Assembly: GCA_029260215.1 (NCBI GenBank)
Contig: JAJDDQ010000039.1
Span: forward strand, 236,313-300,312
Direction of reading: 5' to 3'
From: Phycisphaerae bacterium
GTDB taxonomy: Bacteria > Planctomycetota > Phycisphaerae > UBA1845
DNA length: 64,000 nt
The stretch's first letter is position 1; each line of letters opens with the position of its first letter. The position numbers and the translations under genes were made by a program. Below are positions 46,177-56,042 of this stretch, one piece after another. The notes below the pieces were generated by a model. The model ran no database searches, was not told where the DNA came from, and saw only the letters and a program-made list of their open reading frames with translations.

Positions 46177-47178
46177 ATGTTAGCTCAACTTGTTGCAACT
46201 TCCGGAGCCTCGACGCTCGCGTTCACGGCGCTGCCGATGATCGGATCGATACTCCTGGCGTATGGCATTTATCAGGCGGTCGTGGAGTCCCGCTCGTCGG
46301 AACGGAAGCGACTGGCGGACCGACTCTCAGGACGAGGAACGACCAAGAAAGAGGTCACCAGCGAGTCCTTCCTGAAGCGAAACCCTGGCGAGGACATCAG
46401 CGGAATCCTGGCGCCTTTGGTTGCGAAGCTTTCGATCACGCCAAAAGTGCAAGCACTGCTCGATCAGGCGGCGGTACCGGTATCGGCGCCGAAAATGCTG
46501 TCCAACCAGGCGGCGATCGGCGTGGCGGTCGTCTTCGGCGCTTTTGCGTTGGGGCACAATCCAGTGGTGGGTATCGCGATCGCTGCGGGCGTCATGCTTC
46601 TGCCACTCGCCTATCTGCATCGCCGGCGTGGCAGCCGCATGAGAAGGCTGACCTACCAGTTGCCGGACGTATTCGAAATCATGAGCCAGGCGTTGCGGGC
46701 CGGTCACTCGCTGGCGAGCGCGCTGCAAGTCGTACACGAACAGTTGCCCGATCCGATCGGCACGGAGTTCGGCCGAGTCTTTCACGAGCAGAACCTCGGC
46801 ATCAAGATGGAGGACGCTCTGCTGGCTATGGCGAATCGCGTCGATTCGATGGACGTTCGCTTCTTCGTGACGGCTGTTCTGATTCAACGTCAGACTGGCG
46901 GTGACTTGGCCGAAGTGCTCGACAACATCGGCGAGGTAATTCGCGATCGGCTGGAATTGTTGGGCATGGTCAAAGCGCTGACGGCTGAGGGACGCATGTC
47001 GGGGTATGTGTTGTTCGCTCTGCCGACGGTGGTCTTCGTAGCCGTCATGCTGCTGAATCCGAAGTACGCGAACGAGCTGCTCGACGAGCCGTCGGGCAAG
47101 ATTCTGCTGATGATCGCGGTGGGCATGCAGCTTATGGGGTTGGCGTTGATTCGCTGGATCATCAACATCAAGGTTTAA
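46177..47178 (+). CDS. tadB: Tad inner-membrane protein TadB
   Basis: A 333-residue T2SF-type platform protein. Membrane helices are at the N-terminus (LAFTALPMIGSILLAYGIYQ), around residues 110-145 and at the C-terminus. The cytoplasmic T2SF domain contains LPDVFEIMSQALRAGHSLAS and QTGGDLAEVLDNIGEVIRDR, both hallmarks. ATG 46177 is preceded by AAAGGGGA. It pairs with TadC, ten bases downstream. Confidence 0.92.
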   Translation: MLAQLVATSGASTLAFTALPMIGSILLAYGIYQAVVESRSSERKRLADRLSGRGTTKKEVTSESFLKRNPGEDISGILAPLVAKLSITPKVQALLDQAAVPVSAPKMLSNQAAIGVAVVFGAFALGHNPVVGIAIAAGVMLLPLAYLHRRRGSRMRRLTYQLPDVFEIMSQALRAGHSLASALQVVHEQLPDPIGTEFGRVFHEQNLGIKMEDALLAMANRVDSMDVRFFVTAVLIQRQTGGDLAEVLDNIGEVIRDRLELLGMVKALTAEGRMSGYVLFALPTVVFVAVMLLNPKYANELLDEPSGKILLMIAVGMQLMGLALIRWIINIKV

Positions 47179-47188
47179 GGACACGGTT

Positions 47189-48133
47189 ATGACGTCTTCA
47201 CTAGGACTGTTGCTGATGGGTGCGGCTGCTGTGGTACTGGTCGCCTTCTCGATCAAGCCGCGCAAACAGGAAGAGCGCGACGTCCTCACCCGCCGGCTGA
47301 GCGGTAAGAGCGGCAAGGACGAAACAGGCGATATACGCGAAAAGGCACGACAGTCCGTCACGTCCAAGATGATGGAAAAGGTCGCACCGCTGGCCATGCG
47401 CCCGGTGATGCCCAAGAACGGTGCGGAAATGACGCAGTTGCGCATGAAGCTCGCAGCCGCAGGTTTTCGCGCGCCCAACGCGCCGAGCATATTCCTGGCG
47501 AGCAAGACCGTGGTCGGGATACTCTGCGCGGTCGGCGTGGCGATTTACACCATCTATCGCGGCGCGGAAATACACAATATTCTGGGCATGGCGATATTCG
47601 GGGCCGCTCTTGGATTCATGGCCCCCAACATGTGGTTGTCGTCAGGCATGAAGAAACGCGGCGGGAAAATCACCGAAGGTTTGCCGGACGCGCTCGATCT
47701 GATGGTCATCTCGGTCGAATCCGGATTAGCCCTCGACGGTGCGCTGCAGCGCGTCGGCGACGAGCTATGCAACGTGCATGTCGAATTAAGCGAGGAATTC
47801 CAGATCGCCACACGCGAATCGCAGATGGGAATCCCCCGTGCGGAAGCGCTCAGCAACCTGGCTGATCGCACACGCGTGCCCGAGGTCAAGTCCCTCGTAG
47901 CCGTCGTCAACCAAGCCGAAAAGTTCGGCACGAGCATCGCGCGAGCACTGCGTAACCAAGCCTCAGCACTGCGCGTCAAACGAAGGCAAGCGGCTGAAGA
48001 ACGCGCTCAGAAAGTCGCGGTCAAGCTGATGCTGCCGCTGATTCTGTTCATTTTCCCGGCGATCTTCGTCGTGCTCGTCGGACCAGCGGCCATGCGCATG
48101 TACAACATGACCAAGACCAGTTCATTGTTCTGA
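47189..48133 (+). CDS. tadC: Tad inner-membrane protein TadC
   Basis: A 314-residue T2SF-type platform protein partnering TadB. It has LPDALDLMVISVESGLALDG (T2SF hallmark), EFQIATRESQMGIPRAEALS, and the C-terminal helix VKLMLPLILFIFPAIFVVLVG. AAGGA precedes the ATG. Its last twelve bases overlap the convergent FtsB-like gene, and it ends the visible Tad locus. Confidence 0.92.
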   Translation: MTSSLGLLLMGAAAVVLVAFSIKPRKQEERDVLTRRLSGKSGKDETGDIREKARQSVTSKMMEKVAPLAMRPVMPKNGAEMTQLRMKLAAAGFRAPNAPSIFLASKTVVGILCAVGVAIYTIYRGAEIHNILGMAIFGAALGFMAPNMWLSSGMKKRGGKITEGLPDALDLMVISVESGLALDGALQRVGDELCNVHVELSEEFQIATRESQMGIPRAEALSNLADRTRVPEVKSLVAVVNQAEKFGTSIARALRNQASALRVKRRQAAEERAQKVAVKLMLPLILFIFPAIFVVLVGPAAMRMYNMTKTSSLF

Positions 48134-48643
48134 TGTGTGCATGGTCGAAGATGGCTTGGTATGCAAAAACACGGCGGCGGCGATTACCGCAGCCGACAGA
48201 ACCAAAAGCAGCGACCGCGTGCGACCGCCGGTGTAAAGGTCAACCCGATCCGAATAGGGAATCCATGCAAGGATTCGCGTGGCGGCGTGCGGCGGCGCTA
48301 TGGACTCAAGCGGCTGATCTGAACAAACCAGTCTTGCAAACGGGCCGACATCGACCGCAACAAGCGTCGCGTTCGGATCGGTAAACGCGAGATCACGCTG
48401 AGCAACACGGGCGACGGCCAAAGGATCCTCCCGCAAAGCGTCGAAATGGCGTCGCTGATCGGCGACCTCTTTCTCAAACGCTTCCACATCGCGTCTTTCA
48501 AGCTGTTCAGCCACACGCAACGCGGTGTAATCCCGCCAGACTGGCGCGAGCACACACAGCGCAAACACGACCGCCGCCGGCAAAATCAGCACCCAGAACA
48601 TAATGCCCGAGGGAGCGGGTCGAGATTGGTTTCGATCTTCCAT
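48122..48643 (-). CDS. FtsB/DivIC-like septum protein with an extra helix
   Basis: A 173-residue membrane protein directly after eno. Layout: short basic N-terminus, membrane helix (IMFWVLILPAAVVFALCVLA), coiled coil (about 40-70, AEQLERRDVEAFEKEVADQR), then EDPLAVARVAQRDLAFTDPN, which resembles the region after the coil in FtsB/DivIC proteins. Unlike FtsB, which is about 100 residues with one helix, it has a further 80 residues ending in a second helix (LLLVLSAAVIAAAVFLHT). The eno-ftsB gene order is common in proteobacteria and supports a division role; direct proof is lacking. GGAAG precedes the ATG. Confidence 0.65.
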   Translation of the reverse strand: MEDRNQSRPAPSGIMFWVLILPAAVVFALCVLAPVWRDYTALRVAEQLERRDVEAFEKEVADQRRHFDALREDPLAVARVAQRDLAFTDPNATLVAVDVGPFARLVCSDQPLESIAPPHAATRILAWIPYSDRVDLYTGGRTRSLLLVLSAAVIAAAVFLHTKPSSTMHTSEQ

Positions 48644-48673
48644 GACCGAGTCACTTCCGTGTAGACACGCGGG

Positions 48674-50321
<1,648 letters not shown>

Positions 50322-51362
50322 ATGACTGGCCGTACGCCAAGAACCTATAGTGCCATAAACGCTCAAGGAAAAGTCGCGGTGAACCTACAACGCAGCGAAC
50401 CACAACAAGACAGCTCGCACGCCGAGCACGAGCCGCTGCTTCAGGCCGAAGCCGTTCGTGTCGAGTTCGGCAAGCTCGTAGCCGTCAACGACATTTCCTT
50501 CGACCTAGGCCCCGGCGACATACTCGGACTCATAGGCCCCAACGGCGCGGGCAAGACAACACTGCTCCGCGCCCTGGCAGGAATTCAACCGACAACCTCC
50601 GGGTCAGCCAGGGTGATGGGCTTCGACGTATTCGAGGAGGAGTCGCAGTGTCGCATGCACATCGGCTTCGCACCGGACTTCCCCTCGTTGTACGACGATC
50701 TGACAATCGACCAGTTCCTCACATTCATCGCGCTCGCCTACGACGTACCGGACGGCATCGCCCGCGAGCGCATCGACTTATGGCTTGAGCAGTTGTGGCT
50801 GACCGAAAAGCAGCACGAAAAAATCGTCAATCTGTCGCGCGGTATGCGACAGCGCGTCACCGTGGCCCGCACCCTCGTGCCGAATCCGGTCGTCATCCTG
50901 CTGGACGAACCGTCCGGCGGCCTCGATCCCGCCGGGCGCGTGCAGTTCCGCCAAGTGCTGTCCAGCCTGCGCGATCAGGGCAAGGCGTTAATCGTGTCGT
51001 CGCACATCCTCGCGGACTTGGAAGACTACTGCACACACATCGCCATCATCGAACAGGGACGCATTTTGCGATTCGGACGCGTCGGCGATCTCCACGATCG
51101 CGCAGCCGGTCGTCTTCGATACCGTTTGCGATTGGCTGAACCGGTGGACAACTTCGCGACGACGTTGGAACGATTCAGCAGCGTGTCCGACATCGCCGCC
51201 GACGACGGTTGGTGGTCCTTCGAATTCGACGAGAGCGAACATCGCGCCGCCGAGTTGCTCAGCCAATTAATCGGAAGCGGCCTTGCTGTGGCTTCGTTTC
51301 ACGCTCATGGCCACACGCTCGAAGAAATTTATCTCAAGAGCGGCGTCAAACAGGTGGATTGA
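50322..51362 (+). CDS. ABC transporter ATP-binding protein
   Basis: A 346-residue ATPase subunit. Walker A GLIGPNGAGKTTLLRALAG, Q-loop region HIGFAPDFPSLYDDLTIDQF, signature LSRGMRQRVTVARTL, Walker B PVVILLDEPSGGLDP, and H-loop IVSSHILADLE. It resembles the DrrA/CcmA-like type with a C-terminal accessory domain (LRYRLRLAEPVDNF). Start is uncertain: ATG 50322, GTG 50379 (with AAGGA ten bases upstream) or TTG 50256; conserved sequence begins near 50440. The permease follows after two bases, so the pair is one exporter-type transporter; the cargo is unknown. Confidence 0.88.
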   Translation: MTGRTPRTYSAINAQGKVAVNLQRSEPQQDSSHAEHEPLLQAEAVRVEFGKLVAVNDISFDLGPGDILGLIGPNGAGKTTLLRALAGIQPTTSGSARVMGFDVFEEESQCRMHIGFAPDFPSLYDDLTIDQFLTFIALAYDVPDGIARERIDLWLEQLWLTEKQHEKIVNLSRGMRQRVTVARTLVPNPVVILLDEPSGGLDPAGRVQFRQVLSSLRDQGKALIVSSHILADLEDYCTHIAIIEQGRILRFGRVGDLHDRAAGRLRYRLRLAEPVDNFATTLERFSSVSDIAADDGWWSFEFDESEHRAAELLSQLIGSGLAVASFHAHGHTLEEIYLKSGVKQVD

Positions 51363-51364
51363 AT

Positions 51365-52810
51365 ATGCGTACCCTACCCCGCACACCGAACGCAATCTGG
51401 TGGGTCCAGTATCAACTTCTGGGCGGAGCCGGTCGCCTGATTCCATTCAATCTGGTCTACGCAGCCCTCCTCGCGACCGCCGCCATCGGCATGCGTCGGC
51501 TGCTGGCATCGTGGCCGACAACGACGTTTTGCGACCGGGCCATCACCCTGCTCACCGGCCTGCAAATTCTGTTAATCATCCCAGGTTGCGGCGGAGCGAT
51601 CTACCGAGCGCTGCTGCGCGATTCGACGGCCAAAATGGAGGAATCGCACCGGCTTTGCCCCATGTCGAGCGCCGCCATCGTGATCGGCTACATGGTAGGC
51701 CCCTGCTTGCAGATGCTCGCAATGTACACGGCGGGTGTGGTCATAGGCGTGTTCATCATTCAGTGGGGCACGATCGGCACGGAGACGTGGCTGCTGGGCA
51801 ACCTCTACATGCTGCTGATTTCGCCGATGGTGTGGGCCATTTGCGTCCTCGTCGGTGTAGGCCGAAAGAAGCCCATCAATCCCACGTCGATTCTGTTCAT
51901 CATGGCCATCTTCTCCGCGATACTCGCGTGGGTGCCCGCCCTCGGTCTCCTTTCCGGCCTGTACACCGGCTACCTCGGCGCGTTCCTGATGGCGGGTCAG
52001 GCGATGGCGGCAAGGGAGTTGTACGTCATCGGTGTACTGGTCACCGGCCTAATGACGGTAATCTGGGCACGGGCAGCCATGCGGAAATTCCGACGACCGG
52101 ACCTGCCCGCCTTCGGCCCCTATCGAGCACTGTACCTCCTGGTAATCTGGCTTGGCGCGTCGATCGCGGGCCTCCTGCTTGCACAGGAATCCACCACAAG
52201 CGGGATGGCCGGCCTCGCCGGAATCGACACGCCCTTCCGCCGAAAAGAATTCCTGTCGGTATGCCTGACCTCCGCGGGCATTGGCGGATTCCTTATCTCC
52301 CTGATGAGCCTGTGGGCAACCGCCTGGCATCGCTGCAAAGTCAAAGATGTCGCCAAACGCGCGCGATTGTCGTTTCGGATGATTCCCGTTTTGCCGTGGC
52401 TGTGCGCCGTCATCCTCGCTGCCGCCGTAGCGCCCTGGGTCAGTCATCTACCGCCCAAAGTCTTGCTCACCGCGCTGGCCGCCGTCGTCGCATCCCTGAT
52501 CGCCATCGAAGGACTCATGCTCACAATGGTAGCCCGCGGCATGTCACCGAAACGCTGGCTGATCCTCTTCATCGCCTGCTTCTGGGCCGCACCTCCGATG
52601 ATCGACATGTGGCTGGCGGAACTGCGCGCCGTCAATCACGCAGGTCCGGAGTACACAGCCCTGATGGGTTTCTCCCCGATCGGCTCGATCATTCGCATCT
52701 TCTTCTCCAGCCTCCGCTTCGACCTGCTCCCCGGTGCCGGTGTGCAAGCCGCGATAGCGTTGGTGCTGACGGTTTTCGGACGATGGTCACTACGCCACAC
52801 AAAGACATAA
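51365..52810 (+). CDS. ABC transporter permease, 12-helix type
   Basis: A 481-residue inner-membrane protein with about twelve hydrophobic segments, including LIPFNLVYAALLATAAIG, ICVLVGVGRKKPINPTSILF, LLVIWLGASIAGLLLA and AALVLTVFG-like ends. It starts two bases after the ATPase stop and is evidently its partner. It does not show a substrate-binding-protein contact motif. Possible roles include export of an antibiotic, lipid or protein component, or gliding/secretion-related ABC function; none is supported by motif. Confidence 0.82.
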   Translation: MRTLPRTPNAIWWVQYQLLGGAGRLIPFNLVYAALLATAAIGMRRLLASWPTTTFCDRAITLLTGLQILLIIPGCGGAIYRALLRDSTAKMEESHRLCPMSSAAIVIGYMVGPCLQMLAMYTAGVVIGVFIIQWGTIGTETWLLGNLYMLLISPMVWAICVLVGVGRKKPINPTSILFIMAIFSAILAWVPALGLLSGLYTGYLGAFLMAGQAMAARELYVIGVLVTGLMTVIWARAAMRKFRRPDLPAFGPYRALYLLVIWLGASIAGLLLAQESTTSGMAGLAGIDTPFRRKEFLSVCLTSAGIGGFLISLMSLWATAWHRCKVKDVAKRARLSFRMIPVLPWLCAVILAAAVAPWVSHLPPKVLLTALAAVVASLIAIEGLMLTMVARGMSPKRWLILFIACFWAAPPMIDMWLAELRAVNHAGPEYTALMGFSPIGSIIRIFFSSLRFDLLPGAGVQAAIALVLTVFGRWSLRHTKT

Positions 52811-52930
52811 CCATCTTCAAAACATAAGGTTAGAAACAAAACCACTTTTTCGCCAACCTACCTCGTCGGCAACGGTCAAATACTCCGAACGCCAAACGCG
52901 TTTTTGAAACGCCTTTTCGGAGGATTTGAG

Positions 52931-53422
52931 ATGACCGCGACAAAACGAAATCGTTGGACCACAACGCTCGCAGTGCTGGGCGGCATGATGTTCGTCGCCC
53001 CCAAAGCCGATGCGGGCGAATGGTCGGTGCGGCTGGGCGTCGGCCTGCCCGTGGTGTCGACGACACGATACGCACCGGTTCAGGAAGTGCGCACCCGGCG
53101 CGTGTGGGTCGAACCGATCTACGAACAGCGCACCGTTCGCGTCAGAGTGCCCGGAAGGACCATCAAGCGTCAGGTCCCCGTGTACGACCGTTTCGGCCGC
53201 GTGGCTCGGTACCGTGTCGTGCTCGAAAGAACCGCATCGCGCGTCGAATTGCGTACGGAACGTGTTCTCGTTCGCGAGGGCTACTACCAAACCGTCACGG
53301 AAGCCCTGCCAACACAAGTGACCACCGTGTCGTACTCCAGGCCGGGGCTTTCATTCAGCTTCGGGCGACATAAGAATCGGCTGCACCGGTCACGAGCGAT
53401 ACGTGTCGGCCACCGATATTGA
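52931..53422 (+). CDS. Small secreted basic protein, function unknown
   Basis: A 163-residue exported protein with signal peptide (KRNRWTTTLAVLGGMMFVAPKADAG). The mature part is rich in R, V and Y, with beta-strand-like alternation: RTRRVWVEPIYEQRTVRVRV, GRTIKRQVPVYDRFGRVARY and RVELRTERVLVREGYYQ. No cysteine, no known domain. ATG 52931 is chosen because GGAGGA lies nine bases upstream. A terminator at 53472-53505 follows. Confidence 0.72.
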   Translation: MTATKRNRWTTTLAVLGGMMFVAPKADAGEWSVRLGVGLPVVSTTRYAPVQEVRTRRVWVEPIYEQRTVRVRVPGRTIKRQVPVYDRFGRVARYRVVLERTASRVELRTERVLVREGYYQTVTEALPTQVTTVSYSRPGLSFSFGRHKNRLHRSRAIRVGHRY

Positions 53423-53471
53423 TTCACCGCGTACGATGCCGATAGACAACAAGAGGAACACAACACCGAGA

Positions 53472-53505
53472 CGATCGCGCCGACCTCAAGGTGCGATCGC
53501 CTTTT
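53472..53505 (+). terminator. Rho-independent terminator
   Basis: CGATCGCGCC (53472-53481) pairs with GGTGCGATCG (53490-53499) with one G-T pair, followed by CCTTTT. It separates the small basic protein gene from the downstream lipoprotein gene. Confidence 0.75.
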
Positions 53506-53524
53506 GTCAACACGGAGATTCGCC

Positions 53525-53863
53525 ATGCATTCCGGCTCGTTGAAATTCGCGTTGCCCGCGCTCGCAATTCTGTTCGTCGGGTGCGAGCGCGTGTCCGTCT
53601 CCTACCGCCATCGCCAAGCCCCACCCCGCCACGTCCACGAATGGGCTGAACGATATTGCGACGAATGCAACAGCCCTCTATGCACGTATTGCTCAGATTG
53701 TCGTACAACGAGACATGTCGTGCTGAAACACCAGCCGGGCAAGCACGTCCACGCTTGGACGGCGAAAATCTGCAAACATTGCAGAACAACGTGCCAGATT
53801 TGTTCAAACTGCGACGTCGTCCGCCACAAGAGGGTCCACAAGAGTCGCCGCCGGCGGCGGTGA
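53525..53863 (+). CDS. Cys/His-rich lipoprotein with duplicated metal-binding module
   Basis: A 112-residue lipoprotein. Signal peptide with lipobox FVGC (C20). The mature part has two tandem copies of one module: HVHEWAERYCDECNSPLCTY through C59, and HVHAWTAKICKHCRTTCQIC through C96. Each has an HVHxW lead and five cysteines (C45, C48, C53, C56, C59; C83, C86, C90, C93, C96), suggesting two zinc or other metal sites. The C-terminus is an arginine-rich tail. I do not recognise the family. ACGGAG precedes the ATG. A bidirectional terminator at 53897-53922 follows. Confidence 0.7.
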   Translation: MHSGSLKFALPALAILFVGCERVSVSYRHRQAPPRHVHEWAERYCDECNSPLCTYCSDCRTTRHVVLKHQPGKHVHAWTAKICKHCRTTCQICSNCDVVRHKRVHKSRRRRR

Positions 53864-53896
53864 GATCAATGCGCACCCCGCGACATATTCACAAAA

Positions 53897-53922
53897 AGAG
53901 AGGGCGCGTTTGCGCCCTCTCT
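53897..53922. terminator. Bidirectional terminator
   Basis: AGAGAGGGCGC-GTTT-GCGCCCTCTCT, an 11-base perfect stem, with A/T-rich flanks (AAAA before, TTGG after). It lies between the convergent lipoprotein and surface-protein genes. Confidence 0.85.
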
Positions 53923-53955
53923 TGGTTAATCAAAATATGACCCGTCGCCTGAGGG

Positions 53956-55605
53956 TCAGGCGGTCGCGTTGCGGCGACCGCGGCGAATCAGAATCGTCCC
54001 ACCGGCGAGCACGAGGACTGCCAGCATGATCTTGGCCCAAGCCGACATCGTCGGTACGGGAAGGAACGCGATCGCAACGAGACGCAACCCCCACTCACCG
54101 CTGAACGCAGGCCCGAAAACGAACGAACACTGTGCGTCCACCTGTCCTTGCGCAGCGTGCAGGACGATCGCCATCGGCGGAACAGTGATGTTCGTCTGCG
54201 GATTCGTAGCCTGATCCATGCCGTTGGTATCGATTTCAAACCGGCCAACGACCTTTTCGTTGAGCCCGAGCGCCGGACCGCCCGAGAACCGGTACAAGGC
54301 GTGCCCGTTGGTGTAACCGTCGCAAAGCTCAACCGTCCAGCCCGGCGGCGGTGTCATTGTTGAACAATTCTGCGCACCGTCTCCGGCTTCAACATCGATG
54401 TAGAACTCCGAAATCGCGATGGGGTCTTTACCAGGAACAATCGGGTTAACATTCCTGATCGACCACAGAAAATCTGCACACCCCGTCATTTCGTCGTAAG
54501 AAACGGTCGTAAATTCTAGCGACGGCGGGATTTGAAGCGTGGGCGGCGGACGGAAACCGTACAACGTCGAGAAAGTCACTTCGTACGACTGCCCCGCACC
54601 AAGTTGGGCAGCGACCTGAAGACCCATGAACGAGTCGCCACTGGTCTGCGGAGAAATGCCCGGCACGTTGTAGCCGACACCCGGCACGAAGTCCTTCCAA
54701 CAGTTGGGAACACCAAAGCCATCCCAAATCTGCAAGTCGGTTCCAAAAGCATGCGCGGGACAGGCACCGCCGGGGAAGTTGGGATTGCCCGGCGGAGTCG
54801 GCAGGTTTTGTTTTCCAACGTAGTAACTGAAGCCGCCCGGTACCGTCAGCGGATTTTTGGTCATGTCTTCACGCGTGCGAAGCACGAGTGCAGCCGTGGT
54901 CAAATCGCCGTCCTGAGCGTAAACCTGCGGGCGACCGAGCGCGGCGAAATCCGCACCGACAAGATCGTCCTGTGCGAAGTTCGAACCAGCCGGCGGCGTC
55001 CCCCAAGGCATATCCTCATCAATGTGCTTGGTCATGGTCAACCGAACATCGGCACCCGCATTAGTCACCGTGTAAGTCTGCTCGAGTTGGCCCAGCGCTT
55101 CACCGTTCTTACCCTGCGGCAATGCACTGACTGATTGCGTCAGCGTAAGGTTGAGCGTGAATCCGCCCGCTCCGGTGCATTGGAACGCACTCGACGTCGA
55201 GGTCGGCAGATTGTTCATGGAGTTTTCCGACGTAACCGAACACGTAAATGACGGGTTAGGATAGGTCGTATTGATGCCCGCATGGTCGCTCAACGCGACA
55301 CGATGCGTACCAATGCCGGTCCCGCTGTCGTCGATGAACAAGTAAAGGTTGGCAGAAAACGTGGCGTATTCTTCGCCGAATTCACCCTGAACCGGATCGG
55401 CGCTGGGATCGAAGAAATCGACCCACTGAGGCCCACCCTGAAAAGCGTCAGCAAACGACCCAAAATCATCCACGGTGACGGAAAGATGACCGTCGCCGAT
55501 CACACCGTTGTCCAACGTAACCTCGGCAGCGCTCAGCGGACCCACAATCGCCAGCACCAATACAACCACGCCCGCTCGAATCGGGCGCGTAAAACTAACC
55601 TTCAT
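53956..55605 (-). CDS. Secreted surface protein with sorting tail, paralogue 1
   Basis: A 549-residue exported protein of unknown function. Signal peptide MKVSFTRPIRAGVVVLVLAI...SAA; mature start EVTLDNGVIGDGHLSVTVDD. Residues about 390-500 form a domain shared with the paralogues at 56043 and 58619 (TGCADFLWSIRNVNP, PPPGWTVELCDGY, RFSGGPAL). The tail VPTMSAWAKIMLAVLVLAGG plus IRRGRR fits the IPTL-CTERM-like sorting layout. ATG 55605 has AAGGAGC upstream, and a strong sigma-54 promoter lies about 115 bases before it. It is about 70 per cent alike by eye to the next gene upstream, so the pair is a tandem duplication. Confidence 0.78.
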   Translation of the reverse strand: MKVSFTRPIRAGVVVLVLAIVGPLSAAEVTLDNGVIGDGHLSVTVDDFGSFADAFQGGPQWVDFFDPSADPVQGEFGEEYATFSANLYLFIDDSGTGIGTHRVALSDHAGINTTYPNPSFTCSVTSENSMNNLPTSTSSAFQCTGAGGFTLNLTLTQSVSALPQGKNGEALGQLEQTYTVTNAGADVRLTMTKHIDEDMPWGTPPAGSNFAQDDLVGADFAALGRPQVYAQDGDLTTAALVLRTREDMTKNPLTVPGGFSYYVGKQNLPTPPGNPNFPGGACPAHAFGTDLQIWDGFGVPNCWKDFVPGVGYNVPGISPQTSGDSFMGLQVAAQLGAGQSYEVTFSTLYGFRPPPTLQIPPSLEFTTVSYDEMTGCADFLWSIRNVNPIVPGKDPIAISEFYIDVEAGDGAQNCSTMTPPPGWTVELCDGYTNGHALYRFSGGPALGLNEKVVGRFEIDTNGMDQATNPQTNITVPPMAIVLHAAQGQVDAQCSFVFGPAFSGEWGLRLVAIAFLPVPTMSAWAKIMLAVLVLAGGTILIRRGRRNATA

Positions 55606-56042
55606 TTTTCGGCTCCTTCGAATTGCAAACAGAAAACACGCGCACGAATTCATCGCAAGTGCGATCGTCGGGATGTCGTACGCAAACGCCGTGGAGGCGC
55701 AACCACTGGCAAATAGCTGGCAATCCGCATGCCAACAAGAACCGACAGTCTCATACAATTCCTCAACCGAGATAATCGAGGGGAAAATGAGCGAGTCGCC
55801 GCAGAAACGAAGCACAGCTTGGTCCACGCTGAGCACAAATCGCCCCTGGGATTGTTCACATCTCGTGCGCATGGGCGTACGGATATCGTACGCATGTCGC
55901 CCCATGGCGCGCTGAAACACGCAAGCGGAATAATCCGTTCAAGCTGCACATCCCGCAAGTTCGAAACGGTTGGTGAACAAGAACGCCGGGAGCAGCCTCA
56001 AGCGACCACCCCCGGCGATATGCGACAAGTTGATTTTTCAGG
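55606..56042. other. Intergenic region upstream of paralogue 1
   Basis: 437 bases containing the sigma-54-like promoter at 55718-55735 reading towards the gene that ends at 53956. The remainder, including the end of paralogue 2, shows no gene or palindromic repeat. Confidence 0.6.
55718..55735 (-). promoter_or_regulatory. Sigma-54 (-24/-12) promoter of paralogue 1
   Basis: On the minus strand TTGGCATGCGGATTGCC differs from TTGGCACGNNNNTTGC by one base (C to T). GG and GC are separated by exactly ten bases. The predicted transcription start is near 55708, about 100 bases before the ATG. Confidence 0.7.

Noticed and set aside
48644-48673. A terminator between eno and the FtsB-like gene (CGTGT-AG-ACACG)
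   Set aside because: Only five base pairs and no T-run; the short gap suggests co-transcription.
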